Of a DNA stretch of 64,000 bases, positions 22,140 to 31,571 are shown piece after piece. Made by a program: the position numbers and the translations under genes. Position 1 is the stretch's first letter. Each line of letters opens with the position of its first letter. The notes under the pieces are model-generated. The model made no database searches. It saw only the letters and a list, made by a program, of their open reading frames with translations, and was not told the origin of the DNA. Source of the stretch: Methanocellales archaeon (lineage in GTDB: Archaea; Halobacteriota; UBA148; JAUWXC01); the NCBI GenBank assembly GCA_030610945.1, contig JAUWQV010000003.1:62001-126000 (forward strand), written 5' to 3'.

Positions 22140-23134
22140 GCCCCTTATTTGAGAAGAGAAGAACGCTGGCAAAGGCATCAGACACAACTGATGCCAAGTA
22201 CGGATGTATGCCAGAAAGGCGCAACCTTAAAGAGCACATCAACAAAGGAGTGGTGAATATAGACAAACCGCCCGGTCCAACATCACACGAGGTGGTCGCG
22301 TGGGTCAAGGACATCTTGCATGTGAATAAGGCAGGCCACAGTGGGACATTAGACCCCAAAGTGACGGGTGCACTTCCCATAATGCTTGGAGATGCTGTCA
22401 AAGCTGTCGGCATCCTGCTAACCGCGGGCAAAGAATATATATGTATAATGAGACTTCAGAGAAGTGCTTCAAAAGTAAAGATAATGGAAACCTGCGCTGA
22501 GTTTGTCGGGACGATATACCAGAAACCACCAATGAAGTCTGCAGTGAAGCGACAGATTCGCAAACGGAGGATATACTATCTGGAAATAATGGAGATAGAG
22601 GGCAAAGACGTGCTGTTCAAAGTAGGTTGCGAGTCAGGAACCTATATAAGGAAACTTTGCCATGATATCGGCGAGGCTCTCGGCACTGGCGCACACATGC
22701 TGGAGCTGCGCAGAATCAAGTCAGGGCCATTTACAGAAGCAAATCTGACAACCATGCACAATCTCAAGGACGCCTATGTCCTGTGGGAAGAAGATGGCAC
22801 TGAATCATACCTAAGGAAGATGATCCTTCCGATGGAGCGGGCGTTGGAGCATCTACCAAGAATAGCCATAAGGGATACAACGGTGGATGCAATCTGCCAC
22901 GGTGCAGACCTTGCCGCCCCAGGAATATTGACAGTAGAAAGTGATATTAAGGCTGGAGACTTGATAGCAGTGTTTACGTTAAAGGGTGAAGTAGTCTGCC
23001 TTGGCACGGCAAAAATGACGTCGATGCAAATATTGAACGCCAAGAGCGGGATTGTAGTTGACACCGATAGAGTCTTAATGAAGCCGGGCATATACCCCAA
23101 GGCGTGGACACATAAGACTGCCGAGGTCGCCTAG
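22136..23134 (+). CDS. truB: tRNA/rRNA pseudouridine synthase Cbf5 (aTruB)
   Basis: GVVNIDKPPGPTSHEVVAWVKDILHVNKAGHSGTLDPKVTGALPI; PUA-like C-terminus. Confidence 0.96.
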   Translation: MSPLFEKRRTLAKASDTTDAKYGCMPERRNLKEHINKGVVNIDKPPGPTSHEVVAWVKDILHVNKAGHSGTLDPKVTGALPIMLGDAVKAVGILLTAGKEYICIMRLQRSASKVKIMETCAEFVGTIYQKPPMKSAVKRQIRKRRIYYLEIMEIEGKDVLFKVGCESGTYIRKLCHDIGEALGTGAHMLELRRIKSGPFTEANLTTMHNLKDAYVLWEEDGTESYLRKMILPMERALEHLPRIAIRDTTVDAICHGADLAAPGILTVESDIKAGDLIAVFTLKGEVVCLGTAKMTSMQILNAKSGIVVDTDRVLMKPGIYPKAWTHKTAEVA

Positions 23135-23216
23135 CCCGGTATGGCGCAGGCCTGGAATCGATTCAGGGAGCCTGTTGTGCATTTGCACTGCAAGGGTTCA
23201 AATCCCTTCCTCGGCG
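23120..23216 (+). tRNA. tRNA-Ser (GGA), probable 11-nt intron (approx. 23158..23168)
   Basis: GCCGAGG/CCTCGGC acceptor, GCCTAGCCCGGTATGGC D-arm, CAGGC/GCCTG anticodon stem enclosing 18 nt, variable arm, AAGGGTTCAAATCCCTT T-arm. Confidence 0.88.
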
Positions 23217-23227
23217 CTGGAGGATAA

Positions 23228-23722
23228 ATGCCAAAGAAGAATGAAAAAACAGAAGAGGAAAATATCAAGCATATAGTCAGGATTGTCAACACTGACTTGA
23301 AAGGGAAAAAGAGCGTATGCTATGCACTTACTGGCATAAAGGGCATCTCCAGAAGAGTGGCAAGAGTGATAACACGGAAAGCTGGAATAGACCCAAATGC
23401 AACGATGGGGCATTTATCGGATGAAGAAATCGACAAGCTAAAAAAAGCAGTCGATGAATTTGAAAAAACTGCCCCTATCTGGATTATTAATAGGCAAAAG
23501 GATAACGTAACTGGAAGTAATCGACATGTAATCGGCTCTAAGCTCATGCTACAGCTTAGAGAAGACCTCAACAGGTTAAAGAAGATACGAAGTTACAGGG
23601 GCATCAGACACGAGAGAGGATTGAAAGTACGAGGTCAGAAGACTAGGTCTACTGGAAGAAGGGGTGCCGTGGTTGGCGTTGTAAGAAAGAGGATACTCGC
23701 AGAAAAAGCAGAGAAGAAATAG
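23228..23722 (+). CDS. rps13: Ribosomal protein uS13
   Basis: HIVRIVNTDLKGKKSVCYALTGIKGISRRVARVITRKAGID; RGIRHERGLKVRGQKTRSTGRRG. Confidence 0.97.
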   Translation: MPKKNEKTEEENIKHIVRIVNTDLKGKKSVCYALTGIKGISRRVARVITRKAGIDPNATMGHLSDEEIDKLKKAVDEFEKTAPIWIINRQKDNVTGSNRHVIGSKLMLQLREDLNRLKKIRSYRGIRHERGLKVRGQKTRSTGRRGAVVGVVRKRILAEKAEKK

Positions 23723-23732
23723 GTGATAAACA

Positions 23733-24269
23733 ATGGGATACCCGGGAAAGAGTCGTAAAACGTATGAGTCACCAAGTCACCCATGGCAGGCAATAAGGAT
23801 GTCTGAAGAAGTGGCACTGGTCAAAAAATACGGCCTGAGAAATAAGCGAGAGATCTGGAAAGCACACAGCATACTGAGAAAATATCGGCGAGAGGCTCGA
23901 AAAATGCTCGCAAAGTCAACTGCCACCAGCGAAGGGGATGTGCGCGCCAAGGAAGAGGAGATAAAAACTCTAGAAAAACTAAATAAGATGAACCTCTTAA
24001 AGGAAAGCGCTAAATTAGATGATGTCCTTGCCCTAAAGACCGAAGACATATTAGAACGGAGATTGCAAACCCAAGTGCAGCGGAAAGGTCTTGCAAATTC
24101 CATGAAACAGGCACGTCAACTCATCACTCACGGACACATCACAGTTGCAGGGAGGAAAGTCACTATCCCAGGTTATTTGGTTCGGAAGAACGAAGAAGCG
24201 CAGATAGGGTATTATGTCGGATCTTTCATGATTAAAAACTTAAAACCTAAAGCAAAAGCAGCGGAGTAG
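23733..24269 (+). CDS. rps4: Ribosomal protein uS4
   Basis: [66 protein letters not shown]. Confidence 0.97.
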   Translation: MGYPGKSRKTYESPSHPWQAIRMSEEVALVKKYGLRNKREIWKAHSILRKYRREARKMLAKSTATSEGDVRAKEEEIKTLEKLNKMNLLKESAKLDDVLALKTEDILERRLQTQVQRKGLANSMKQARQLITHGHITVAGRKVTIPGYLVRKNEEAQIGYYVGSFMIKNLKPKAKAAE

Positions 24270-24278
24270 GATATACCT

Positions 24279-24668
24279 ATGTCAAGTGAAAAATGGGGAA
24301 TTGCACATATATATGCGTCGTTTAACAACACGATTATCACGATAACCGACTTGACGGGGGCTGAGACCATTGCGAAGTCCTCGGGCGGAATGGTGGTTAA
24401 AGCAGATAGGGATGAAAGCTCACCATATGCAGCGATGCAACTCGCGATGAACGTTGCGGACCAAGCAAAGGAGAAGGGCATTATAGGCGTTCATGTGCGA
24501 GTGAGAGCTCCTGGCGGCAACAAACAGCGCAGCCCGGGCCCAGGAGCGCAAGCCGCAATACGAGCATTAGCCAGAGCAGGACTGCAAATCGGGCGGATTG
24601 AAGATGTGACGCCCGTACCACATGATGGGACGCGCGCATCTGGCGGGAAAAGAGGGAGAAGAGTCTAA
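24279..24668 (+). CDS. rps11: Ribosomal protein uS11
   Basis: [85 protein letters not shown]. Confidence 0.98.
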   Translation: MSSEKWGIAHIYASFNNTIITITDLTGAETIAKSSGGMVVKADRDESSPYAAMQLAMNVADQAKEKGIIGVHVRVRAPGGNKQRSPGPGAQAAIRALARAGLQIGRIEDVTPVPHDGTRASGGKRGRRV

Positions 24669-25451
24669 ATGAACGTCGATATAATCGAATTATCCGAGTT
24701 AAAAGCAAAATTTGTGTTATCTGGCGTCTCACCAGCTTTTGCAAATGCCCTGAGACGCAGTATGATTATTGAAGTGCCATCTCTGGCGATAGACGACGTC
24801 AACATATACGAGAACATGTCCGTGTTGTTCGATGAAGTAATCGCCCTGCGTCTTGGACTGATACCTCTCAAAACGGATTTAAACTCATATGTACTTCGCT
24901 CTGAGTGCAAGTGCGATGATGGTTGCCCCAAATGCCAGGTATCCCTAATGCTTAGTGTTGAAGGGCCAAAAACGGTCTACTCGGGAGACTTGCAGTCCAG
25001 CGACCCAAAGGTCGTTCCCGCAGAAGCAAATATCCCTATCGTCAAGCTTAAAAAGGATCAAAAACTGGTATTAGAGGCGATAGCCATATTGGGCAAGGGC
25101 AAGGACCATGCAAAATGGCAACCTGCAGTTGCGTGTGGTTATAAAAACATGCCGAAAATCGTCATTTCAGGATGTGACGGATGCGGTGCATGTGTGGATG
25201 TCTGCCCCATAGGTATATTAGAGCTAGATAAAACAGTAATAGTCAAAGATGAGGCAAAATGCTCGCTATGCCGCCTTTGCGAAAAATCATGCGAATCCGG
25301 GGCGATAAAAATAAACGCAGACTCGACATCATTTGTGTTTTCTGTTGAAGTTGATGGGTCGATGTTGTGCATAGAGGCGATAATAAGGGCTGCGGATGAG
25401 ATCAAGACAAAAGCTAAGGCATTAACAAAAAGTTTAAGTGTACTAACCTAA
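24669..25451 (+). CDS. rpoD: RNA polymerase subunit D with 2x[4Fe-4S] ferredoxin-like insert
   Basis: PAFANALRRSMIIEVPSLAIDDV; insert GCDGCGACVDVCPIG and KCSLCRLCEKSCESG. Confidence 0.97.
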   Translation: MNVDIIELSELKAKFVLSGVSPAFANALRRSMIIEVPSLAIDDVNIYENMSVLFDEVIALRLGLIPLKTDLNSYVLRSECKCDDGCPKCQVSLMLSVEGPKTVYSGDLQSSDPKVVPAEANIPIVKLKKDQKLVLEAIAILGKGKDHAKWQPAVACGYKNMPKIVISGCDGCGACVDVCPIGILELDKTVIVKDEAKCSLCRLCEKSCESGAIKINADSTSFVFSVEVDGSMLCIEAIIRAADEIKTKAKALTKSLSVLT

Positions 25452-25452
25452 A

Positions 25453-25568
25453 GCGGGGGTTGCCAAGTCAGGTTAACAATCTTTTTGGTTGCAAAAAGGT
25501 TGACTAAAGGCGCAAGGTTGAGGGCCTTGTCCCGTAGGGGTTCGCGAGTTCAAATCTCGTCCCCCGCA
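25453..25568 (+). tRNA. tRNA-Leu (GAG) with ~30-nt D-loop insertion (putative non-canonical intron)
   Basis: GCGGGGG/CCCCCGC acceptor, CAAGG-TTGAGGG-CCTTG anticodon arm, variable arm, GCGAGTTCAAATCTCGT T-arm; D-arm GCC...GGC interrupted. Confidence 0.88.
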
Positions 25569-25592
25569 TCACCAGCAAACCAGGGAGTGGAA

Positions 25593-25952
25593 ATGAGAAA
25601 GACGAAAACGAATCCAAGATTAGCAAAACTAATAGGAATGCTCAAAGCCATGTCAAGGGATGAAAACGCGCCGATCTGGCGGAGTGTTGCAGAAAAGTTA
25701 GAGCGACCTACGCGCCACTACGCAGATGTAAACATCAGCAAGATTAATCGGCATACAAGTAAGGATGAAACCGTGCTCGTGCCAGGCAAGGTGCTCGGTG
25801 CGGGTGTGCTAGACCATCCAGTTACTGTTGCCGCACTCAACTTCAGCTCTTCTGCAAAGGATAAGATCGCATCCGCCAAGGGAAAATGCACTTTAATCGA
25901 AAAGTTGATAGAAGAGAACCCTTCTGGTAAAGGAATCAGGATAATTCAATAG
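25593..25952 (+). CDS. rpl18e: Ribosomal protein eL18 (ATG at 25593)
   Basis: [50 protein letters not shown]. Confidence 0.96.
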   Translation: MRKTKTNPRLAKLIGMLKAMSRDENAPIWRSVAEKLERPTRHYADVNISKINRHTSKDETVLVPGKVLGAGVLDHPVTVAALNFSSSAKDKIASAKGKCTLIEKLIEENPSGKGIRIIQ

Positions 25953-25963
25953 GGAGAGTATAA

Positions 25964-26380
25964 ATGACTGTTATCGATGCAGACGGACTTATATTAGGGC
26001 GATTAGCATCACATATCTCGAAGCGCCTCCTATCAGGAGAGGATATCATTATCGTGAATGCAGAAAAATCCGTAATCTCCGGGTCCAGAGATAGCATTTT
26101 AGAAAAATACAAGAGCCATATAAACAGAGGGAGCCAAGAAAGGAAGGCGCATTTTCCGAAAAGACCGGATAGGATATTGAAAAGAACGATAAGAGGCATG
26201 CTTCCATATAAGCAAAAACGCGGTAGAAATGCGTACTCGCTGTTAAGAGTGTATATTGAAGTGCCGAATGAACTGCAAGATGCACATTTTGAAACGATTG
26301 AAGGCGCTAAAGCGGCACGGTTGAGCGCGCAATACGTCCGGTTGGGTGAATTGAGCAAAAAACTCGGCGCATCTTGGTGA
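25964..26380 (+). CDS. rpl13: Ribosomal protein uL13
   Basis: TVIDADGLILGRLASHISKRLLSGEDIIIVNAEKSVISG; RTIRGMLPYKQKRGR. Confidence 0.97.
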   Translation: MTVIDADGLILGRLASHISKRLLSGEDIIIVNAEKSVISGSRDSILEKYKSHINRGSQERKAHFPKRPDRILKRTIRGMLPYKQKRGRNAYSLLRVYIEVPNELQDAHFETIEGAKAARLSAQYVRLGELSKKLGASW

Positions 26381-26386
26381 TAAAAC

Positions 26387-26782
26387 ATGATAGTTAATAC
26401 AAGTGGTAAGAGGAAAAAAGCAATCGCGAGGGCTACGATAAAGAGTGGAACTGGACGAACCAGGATAAACAAAAAGCCCCTGGAGATCCTTGAGCCGGAA
26501 TTAGCGAGGCTTAAAATACTGGAGCTGTTAAACCTTGCCGGAAATGCTGTTGCGGGGCTAGATATAGAGGTTAATGTGCAAGGGGGAGGCATTATGGGAC
26601 AAGCGGATGCAGTTAGGACCGCCATAGCCAAAGGACTGGTTCAATTGACAAAGGATACCTCACTTAGAGAGGCTTTTCTGGAATATGACCGAAATCTTTT
26701 AGTTAGTGATGCCAGACAAAAAGAGCGCAAAAAGTTTGGCGGACCTGGAGCGAGGGCGAAGCGGCAAAAATCATACAGGTGA
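26387..26782 (+). CDS. rps9: Ribosomal protein uS9
   Basis: [52 protein letters not shown]. Confidence 0.97.
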   Translation: MIVNTSGKRKKAIARATIKSGTGRTRINKKPLEILEPELARLKILELLNLAGNAVAGLDIEVNVQGGGIMGQADAVRTAIAKGLVQLTKDTSLREAFLEYDRNLLVSDARQKERKKFGGPGARAKRQKSYR

Positions 26783-26786
26783 TACT

Positions 26787-26999
26787 ATGATACCAATTAG
26801 ATGTTTTACATGCGGAAAAGTCATATCCGGTGTATGGGACGAGTATAAGAAGCGAGTGGAGGAGAAGAAGAAAGAGCTTGGAACAGACGACGTCAAGGTA
26901 GGAGACATCCTGGACGACTTGGGTATCGAAAGATACTGCTGTCGACGAATGTTGATGGCACATGTGGAGCTGGTGGATGTACTGGCACAATACCAATGA
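26787..26999 (+). CDS. rpoN: RNA polymerase subunit N
   Basis: [24 protein letters not shown]...[22 protein letters not shown]. Confidence 0.97.
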   Translation: MIPIRCFTCGKVISGVWDEYKKRVEEKKKELGTDDVKVGDILDDLGIERYCCRRMLMAHVELVDVLAQYQ

Positions 27000-27000
27000 A

Positions 27001-27075
27001 GGGGTTGTAGGGTAGTCTGGTCCATCCTATAGCGTTCGGGACGCTGTGACCTGAGTTCAAATCTCAGCAACCCCA
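27001..27075 (+). tRNA. tRNA-Pro (CGG)
   Basis: GGGGTTG/CAACCCC acceptor, loop TTCGGGA, GAGTTCAAATCTC T-arm. Confidence 0.9.
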
Positions 27076-27110
27076 CTGGAACTGTTTTAAACCCTCTGGA
27101 GGAGATAAAT

Positions 27111-27287
27111 TTGGATAAAAAGTACACAAGATTCGAAAAAGCTAGGATAATTGGAGCCAGAGCCCTGCAGATTGTTATGGGGGCCCCAATCCTGATTTCA
27201 ACGAAGTCAAGCGACCCGATAGATATAGCAATGCAAGAATTCGAGAAGGGTGTGATTCCCATAACGGTAAGAAGGATATGTAAATGA
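27111..27287 (+). CDS. rpoK: RNA polymerase subunit K (TTG start, SD GGAGGAG; absent from ORF track)
   Basis: (M)[57 protein letters not shown], overlaps eno start ATGA. Confidence 0.94.
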   Translation: MDKKYTRFEKARIIGARALQIVMGAPILISTKSSDPIDIAMQEFEKGVIPITVRRICK

Positions 27288-28492
27288 CCAAAATCACGAG
27301 CATCACCGTCAGGACAATATTAGATAGCAGGGGAAACAAAACCATCGAGGCTGATGTATGCACGGCCAACGGCTTTGGGCGATGTGCCGCACCCTCTGGT
27401 GCGAGTACCGGCACATTTGAGGCAAGGTCAATCCCTGCATCGGAGGCGGTGCTCAAGGCAAGAAAGTTAGTCATACCTGAATTGATTGGCTTAGATGCCA
27501 TTGAACAGGAAAAAATAGATGCACATCTACATGAAATAGATGGCACAAACAATTTTGCAAACATAGGCGGTAACACAGCCGTAGCGATATCCCTGGCAGT
27601 TGCAAAAGCGGCTGCCTCCTCATCCAACATTCCCTTATATAGATACCTCAATCCATCTGCAAGCGCCCTTCCTTTTCCATTGGGCAATGTTATAGGTGGC
27701 GGTGCACATGCAAAAGGCGCTACGGACATCCAAGAATTTCTCGTCATTCCTGTGGGCGCGAAAAGTGTCCAAGATGCGATATTTGCCAATGCGCTGGTGC
27801 ACAAAAAAGTTAAAATGATACTGGAGAAAAAAGGAGTGCATTGTGGAAAGGGTGATGAAGGGGCGTGGGCACCACCTATTAGTGATGTGGAAGCGCTTGA
27901 AATTATATCAGAAGCGATTAAGAGTATCTCCGATTCGACCGGGTTTGAGATACGTGCAGCTCTTGATGTAGCTGCAACAGAGCTGTGGGATGGCTCTACG
28001 TACGTCTACGCAGACGCCAAACGCAGCCCAGAGGAGCAAATTGGATACATATCCCAATTAATAGATGAACATAACTTATATTTCGTAGAGGACCCATTGG
28101 AGGAAAATGACTTTGAGGGCTTTGCTAGATTGACAGAGAAGGCAAAATGCCTGATTTGCGGCGACGACCTATTCGTCACGAATTCCGAAAGGATTAAAAA
28201 AGGTATCGAGAGGAGGGCTGCTAATGCTGTCCTAATTAAGCCTAACCAGATAGGAACGCTAACAGATACCTATAATGCGATGAAATTAGCAAAGGAGAAG
28301 GGCTATTGTTGCATAATATCCCATCGATCCGGCGAGACTTTGGATGAGACGATTGCGCATCTGGCAGTTGCATTTGATATCCCTATCATCAAAACAGGTG
28401 TGGTTGGAGGGGAGCGCATAGCAAAACTTAATGAATTAATCAGAATAGAAGAGGAGATGTCTGCCCCAAAAATGGCAAGTATAACTTACTGA
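27284..28492 (+). CDS. eno: Enolase
   Basis: [17 protein letters not shown]-type N-term; [32 protein letters not shown]. Confidence 0.97.
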   Translation: MTKITSITVRTILDSRGNKTIEADVCTANGFGRCAAPSGASTGTFEARSIPASEAVLKARKLVIPELIGLDAIEQEKIDAHLHEIDGTNNFANIGGNTAVAISLAVAKAAASSSNIPLYRYLNPSASALPFPLGNVIGGGAHAKGATDIQEFLVIPVGAKSVQDAIFANALVHKKVKMILEKKGVHCGKGDEGAWAPPISDVEALEIISEAIKSISDSTGFEIRAALDVAATELWDGSTYVYADAKRSPEEQIGYISQLIDEHNLYFVEDPLEENDFEGFARLTEKAKCLICGDDLFVTNSERIKKGIERRAANAVLIKPNQIGTLTDTYNAMKLAKEKGYCCIISHRSGETLDETIAHLAVAFDIPIIKTGVVGGERIAKLNELIRIEEEMSAPKMASITY

Positions 28493-28501
28493 GGTGCGAT
28501 A

Positions 28502-29107
28502 ATGAATGAAAAGATAAAGAATGTGGACTACGAACCATTGATTCCCATGGAGGAATACTTAGCATCAGGCGTCCATATAGGGACGCAACAGAAGACAGAG
28601 GATATGAAGGGATTTATTTATATGGTTAGGGGGGACGGTTTATATGTCTTAGATATACAAGCAACAGACCAGCGCATTAGGACTGCTGCAAAATTCCTGG
28701 CAAGATATGAACCCTCTAAGATCTTAGCCGTATCTGCACGGCAATATGGACAGTGCCCAGTAGAAATGTTAGCCAAGGCGATTGGAGCAAAGGCAATTGC
28801 AGGTCGATTTATTCCAGGCACATTAACCAATCCCCAGTATCAGAGATATATAGAGCCTAGTGCACTAATCGTAACAGACCCGACCGGAGACATGCAAGCC
28901 GTTAGAGAAGCTGTGAGCATTGGAGTCCCAGTTATAGGGCTGTGTGACAGCAATAACCTAACCGCAAGCATCGATTTGGTAATTCCAACGAATAATAAGG
29001 GAAGAAAGGCTCTCGCTACAGTCTATTGGCTACTCGCCAAGGAAATTCTCAAGGAGAGGGGCGAACCATTTAATTATTCAATAGACAATTTTGAAGCAGA
29101 ATTGTGA
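28502..29107 (+). CDS. rps2: Ribosomal protein uS2
   Basis: [52 protein letters not shown]. Confidence 0.97.
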   Translation: MNEKIKNVDYEPLIPMEEYLASGVHIGTQQKTEDMKGFIYMVRGDGLYVLDIQATDQRIRTAAKFLARYEPSKILAVSARQYGQCPVEMLAKAIGAKAIAGRFIPGTLTNPQYQRYIEPSALIVTDPTGDMQAVREAVSIGVPVIGLCDSNNLTASIDLVIPTNNKGRKALATVYWLLAKEILKERGEPFNYSIDNFEAEL

Positions 29108-29117
29108 AGGCGATTAA

Positions 29118-29909
29118 ATGAGAAGGACGGTCGTAGCCGGACAATTTTATCCAGGCGATGCCGAAACCCTGAGGCGCCAGGTCGAAGGTTACATGGCTGC
29201 TGCAGAAGTAGAGGTGTCTGAAACTATAAAGGGAGCCGTGGTACCCCATGCTGGATATATATACTCTGGCAAGGTTGCAGCGCATGTCTATGCAGCACTT
29301 CCAGATGCAAAAACATTTGTCATTATAGGGCCAAACCACCATGGAGCCGGTTCCACTGTAGCGGTGTCATCGGACACATGGAGCACCCCCTTGGGCGAAG
29401 TGAAAGTGGATAATGAGATTATAGCTGCGCTACCGTCGAGCATCAGCAGGGATGAAACTGCACACCAATATGAGCATTCTATAGAGGTTCAACTGCCTTT
29501 TCTACAGGTTAGATTCAATGATTTTAAAATTGTCCCTATATGCATGGGCATGCAAGATGAAAAGACGGCCCAAGATGTTAGCGCAGCACTAATCGAAGCC
29601 CTGAAAAATAAAAATGCCACCATATTGGCATCTTCGGATTTTACGCATTATGAGCCTGCCACTGTAGCGCATGAGAAGGATCGGTCGGTAATCGAGCCAA
29701 TTCTCGAGTTAGATGCACATACCTTTTACTCGCGCTTGTATCAGCAGCGAGCCTCGGTCTGTGGCTATGGCCCGATTGCAGTGATGATAGAGGCCACAAA
29801 AGCCCTCGGAGCAAAAAGAGGGTGCCTGTTGAAATACGCCACGTGCGGCGATGTTACAGGGGACATGTCAAGCGTGGTTGGGTACGCAGCCATAAGCGTT
29901 GGAGATTGA
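29118..29909 (+). CDS. MEMO1 family protein
   Basis: RRTVVAGQFYPGDAETLRRQVE; AVVPHAGYIYSGKVAAHVYA; GPNHHGAG; SSDFTHYEP. Confidence 0.95.
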   Translation: MRRTVVAGQFYPGDAETLRRQVEGYMAAAEVEVSETIKGAVVPHAGYIYSGKVAAHVYAALPDAKTFVIIGPNHHGAGSTVAVSSDTWSTPLGEVKVDNEIIAALPSSISRDETAHQYEHSIEVQLPFLQVRFNDFKIVPICMGMQDEKTAQDVSAALIEALKNKNATILASSDFTHYEPATVAHEKDRSVIEPILELDAHTFYSRLYQQRASVCGYGPIAVMIEATKALGAKRGCLLKYATCGDVTGDMSSVVGYAAISVGD

Positions 29910-29910
29910 G

Positions 29911-30807
29911 ATGGTCACATATTCTGCACCTGGTAAGATATTTTTATTTGGTGAGCATGCCGTAGTTTACGGCGAGCCTGCCATTGCATGCGCGATAGAC
30001 TTGCGAGCGAGTGTCACCGCCCAGAAGCATTCAGAAGTTGTGATTACCTCGAAGTTGGGCAAGGGAGAGGGCAAGCATCAGTACGTCAGCAAAGCAATTA
30101 AAAAGATGAGAGAACTGACTGAATTAGGTGGAGTGAGGATTGTAATTGATTCCAAGATTCCGGTAGGCGGTGGGCTGGGTTCCTCTGCTGCAGTCACGAT
30201 TGCGACACTGGCTGCCCTGAACGAAGAGTTTGGCGCTGGGCTAAACAAGGAGGAGATAGCTGGATTAGGCTACTCGATTGAGAAAGAGGTACAAGGTGCT
30301 GCCAGCCCTACTGACACCTACGTCTCTACAATGGGAGGGGTTGTGCTTATTCCTGCCAAGAAGAGGTTGCGAAATCTGGACTGTGAAATCGTGATAGGAG
30401 ACACTGGCAAAAGTTCATCAACCAGGGGGCTTGTACAGCAAGTAAGAGTCCTCAAGGACAATCATCCCGAGATAATCGAGCCGATATTCAGTTCAATCGG
30501 TAATTTAGCCAAGAAATGCGAGGTGTTAGTAGAAAAAGGAGATTGCAACGCTGTTGGTGAATTGATGAACGTAAATCAAGGTCTGCTTGAGTCGCTCGGC
30601 GTCGGGTGTGCCGAACTGTCAGCGCTGGTGTATGCAGCAAGGGGCGCAGGTGCCATAGGGGCAAAGTTGACCGGTGCCGGTGGAGGAGGGTGCATGGTCG
30701 CACTGGCAGATAAGATGTACGTGGAGGGCGTGGCATCTGCCATAGAAAGTGCGGGTGGAACGCCCATTAAAAGCAAAATAACGGAAACAGGTGTGAGACG
30801 TGAGTGA
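29911..30807 (+). CDS. mvk: Mevalonate kinase
   Basis: APGKIFLFGEHAVVYGEPAIACAIDLR; PVGGGLGSSAAVT; KLTGAGGGGCMVAL. Confidence 0.96.
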   Translation: MVTYSAPGKIFLFGEHAVVYGEPAIACAIDLRASVTAQKHSEVVITSKLGKGEGKHQYVSKAIKKMRELTELGGVRIVIDSKIPVGGGLGSSAAVTIATLAALNEEFGAGLNKEEIAGLGYSIEKEVQGAASPTDTYVSTMGGVVLIPAKKRLRNLDCEIVIGDTGKSSSTRGLVQQVRVLKDNHPEIIEPIFSSIGNLAKKCEVLVEKGDCNAVGELMNVNQGLLESLGVGCAELSALVYAARGAGAIGAKLTGAGGGGCMVALADKMYVEGVASAIESAGGTPIKSKITETGVRRE

Positions 30808-31570
30808 AGTTACGATTCTGAAAATTGGCGGGAGCGTCTTAACAGATAAGAGAGAGGAAGGCAAACTCAATCAAGATAGGATAACCAAAATTGCAAAGGA
30901 GATAGCGTCCAGCGATGTGCAAAACCTTATATTAATTCATGGTGCCGGCTCTTTTGGGCACCCCATAGCCAAGAAGTTTGGCCTCGACGCGTCAGGGAAG
31001 CAGAACTATGCAGGTGCAGCGCTAACGCATGAAATGGTAAAAGAACTTAATAAAATAATAGTCAAAGAGCTGGTTGAAGATGGTGTAGCTGCCATGCCCG
31101 TGCACCCGATGAGCTGCGCGATATCATCTAAGGGAAGATTAAAGGAGATAATGACTGCACAGATTGAACTGATGACAGATAATGATGTAGTTCCAGTTAT
31201 TCATGGTGATGTAGTGATGGATTTGGAGTGGGGAACCTCAATATTGTCAGGGGACCAAATAGTATTGCATCTGGCGCAACGCTTAAAGGCCAAAAGGGTT
31301 GGAGTTGGCACCGATGTTGATGGAGTGATTGATGGCGAGGGTAGGATAATAGCATCCATAACTCCAAAAACATTTAGTAACATAAAGCCACTACTAACTA
31401 CCCCCAAGAGCGTTGATGTTACTGGAGAGATGTCGGGCAAGGTGAGCGAGTTGGTAAGACTGGCAAAGGCTGGCATCCAATCTTATGTATTTAATGCATC
31501 AAAAAAAGGAAATATCACAGCATTTTTAAGGGGCAACATAGATTTTGGAACAGTTATCAGGAGCGATTGA
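30800..31570 (+). CDS. Isopentenyl phosphate kinase
   Basis: ILKIGGSVLTDKREEGKLN; LIHGAGSFGHPIAKKFGL; follows mvk. Confidence 0.93.
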   Translation: MSEVTILKIGGSVLTDKREEGKLNQDRITKIAKEIASSDVQNLILIHGAGSFGHPIAKKFGLDASGKQNYAGAALTHEMVKELNKIIVKELVEDGVAAMPVHPMSCAISSKGRLKEIMTAQIELMTDNDVVPVIHGDVVMDLEWGTSILSGDQIVLHLAQRLKAKRVGVGTDVDGVIDGEGRIIASITPKTFSNIKPLLTTPKSVDVTGEMSGKVSELVRLAKAGIQSYVFNASKKGNITAFLRGNIDFGTVIRSD

Positions 31571-31571
31571 T

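Noticed and set aside
25485-25592. N-terminal extension of eL18 in the ORF track
   Set aside because: This stretch is the tRNA-Leu gene; the eL18 homology starts at ATG 25593.
28500-29910. MEMO family gene between uS2 and mvk as a novel insertion
   Set aside because: MEMO-mvk-ipk-fni linkage with uS2 is a known euryarchaeal arrangement as I recall; not unusual.
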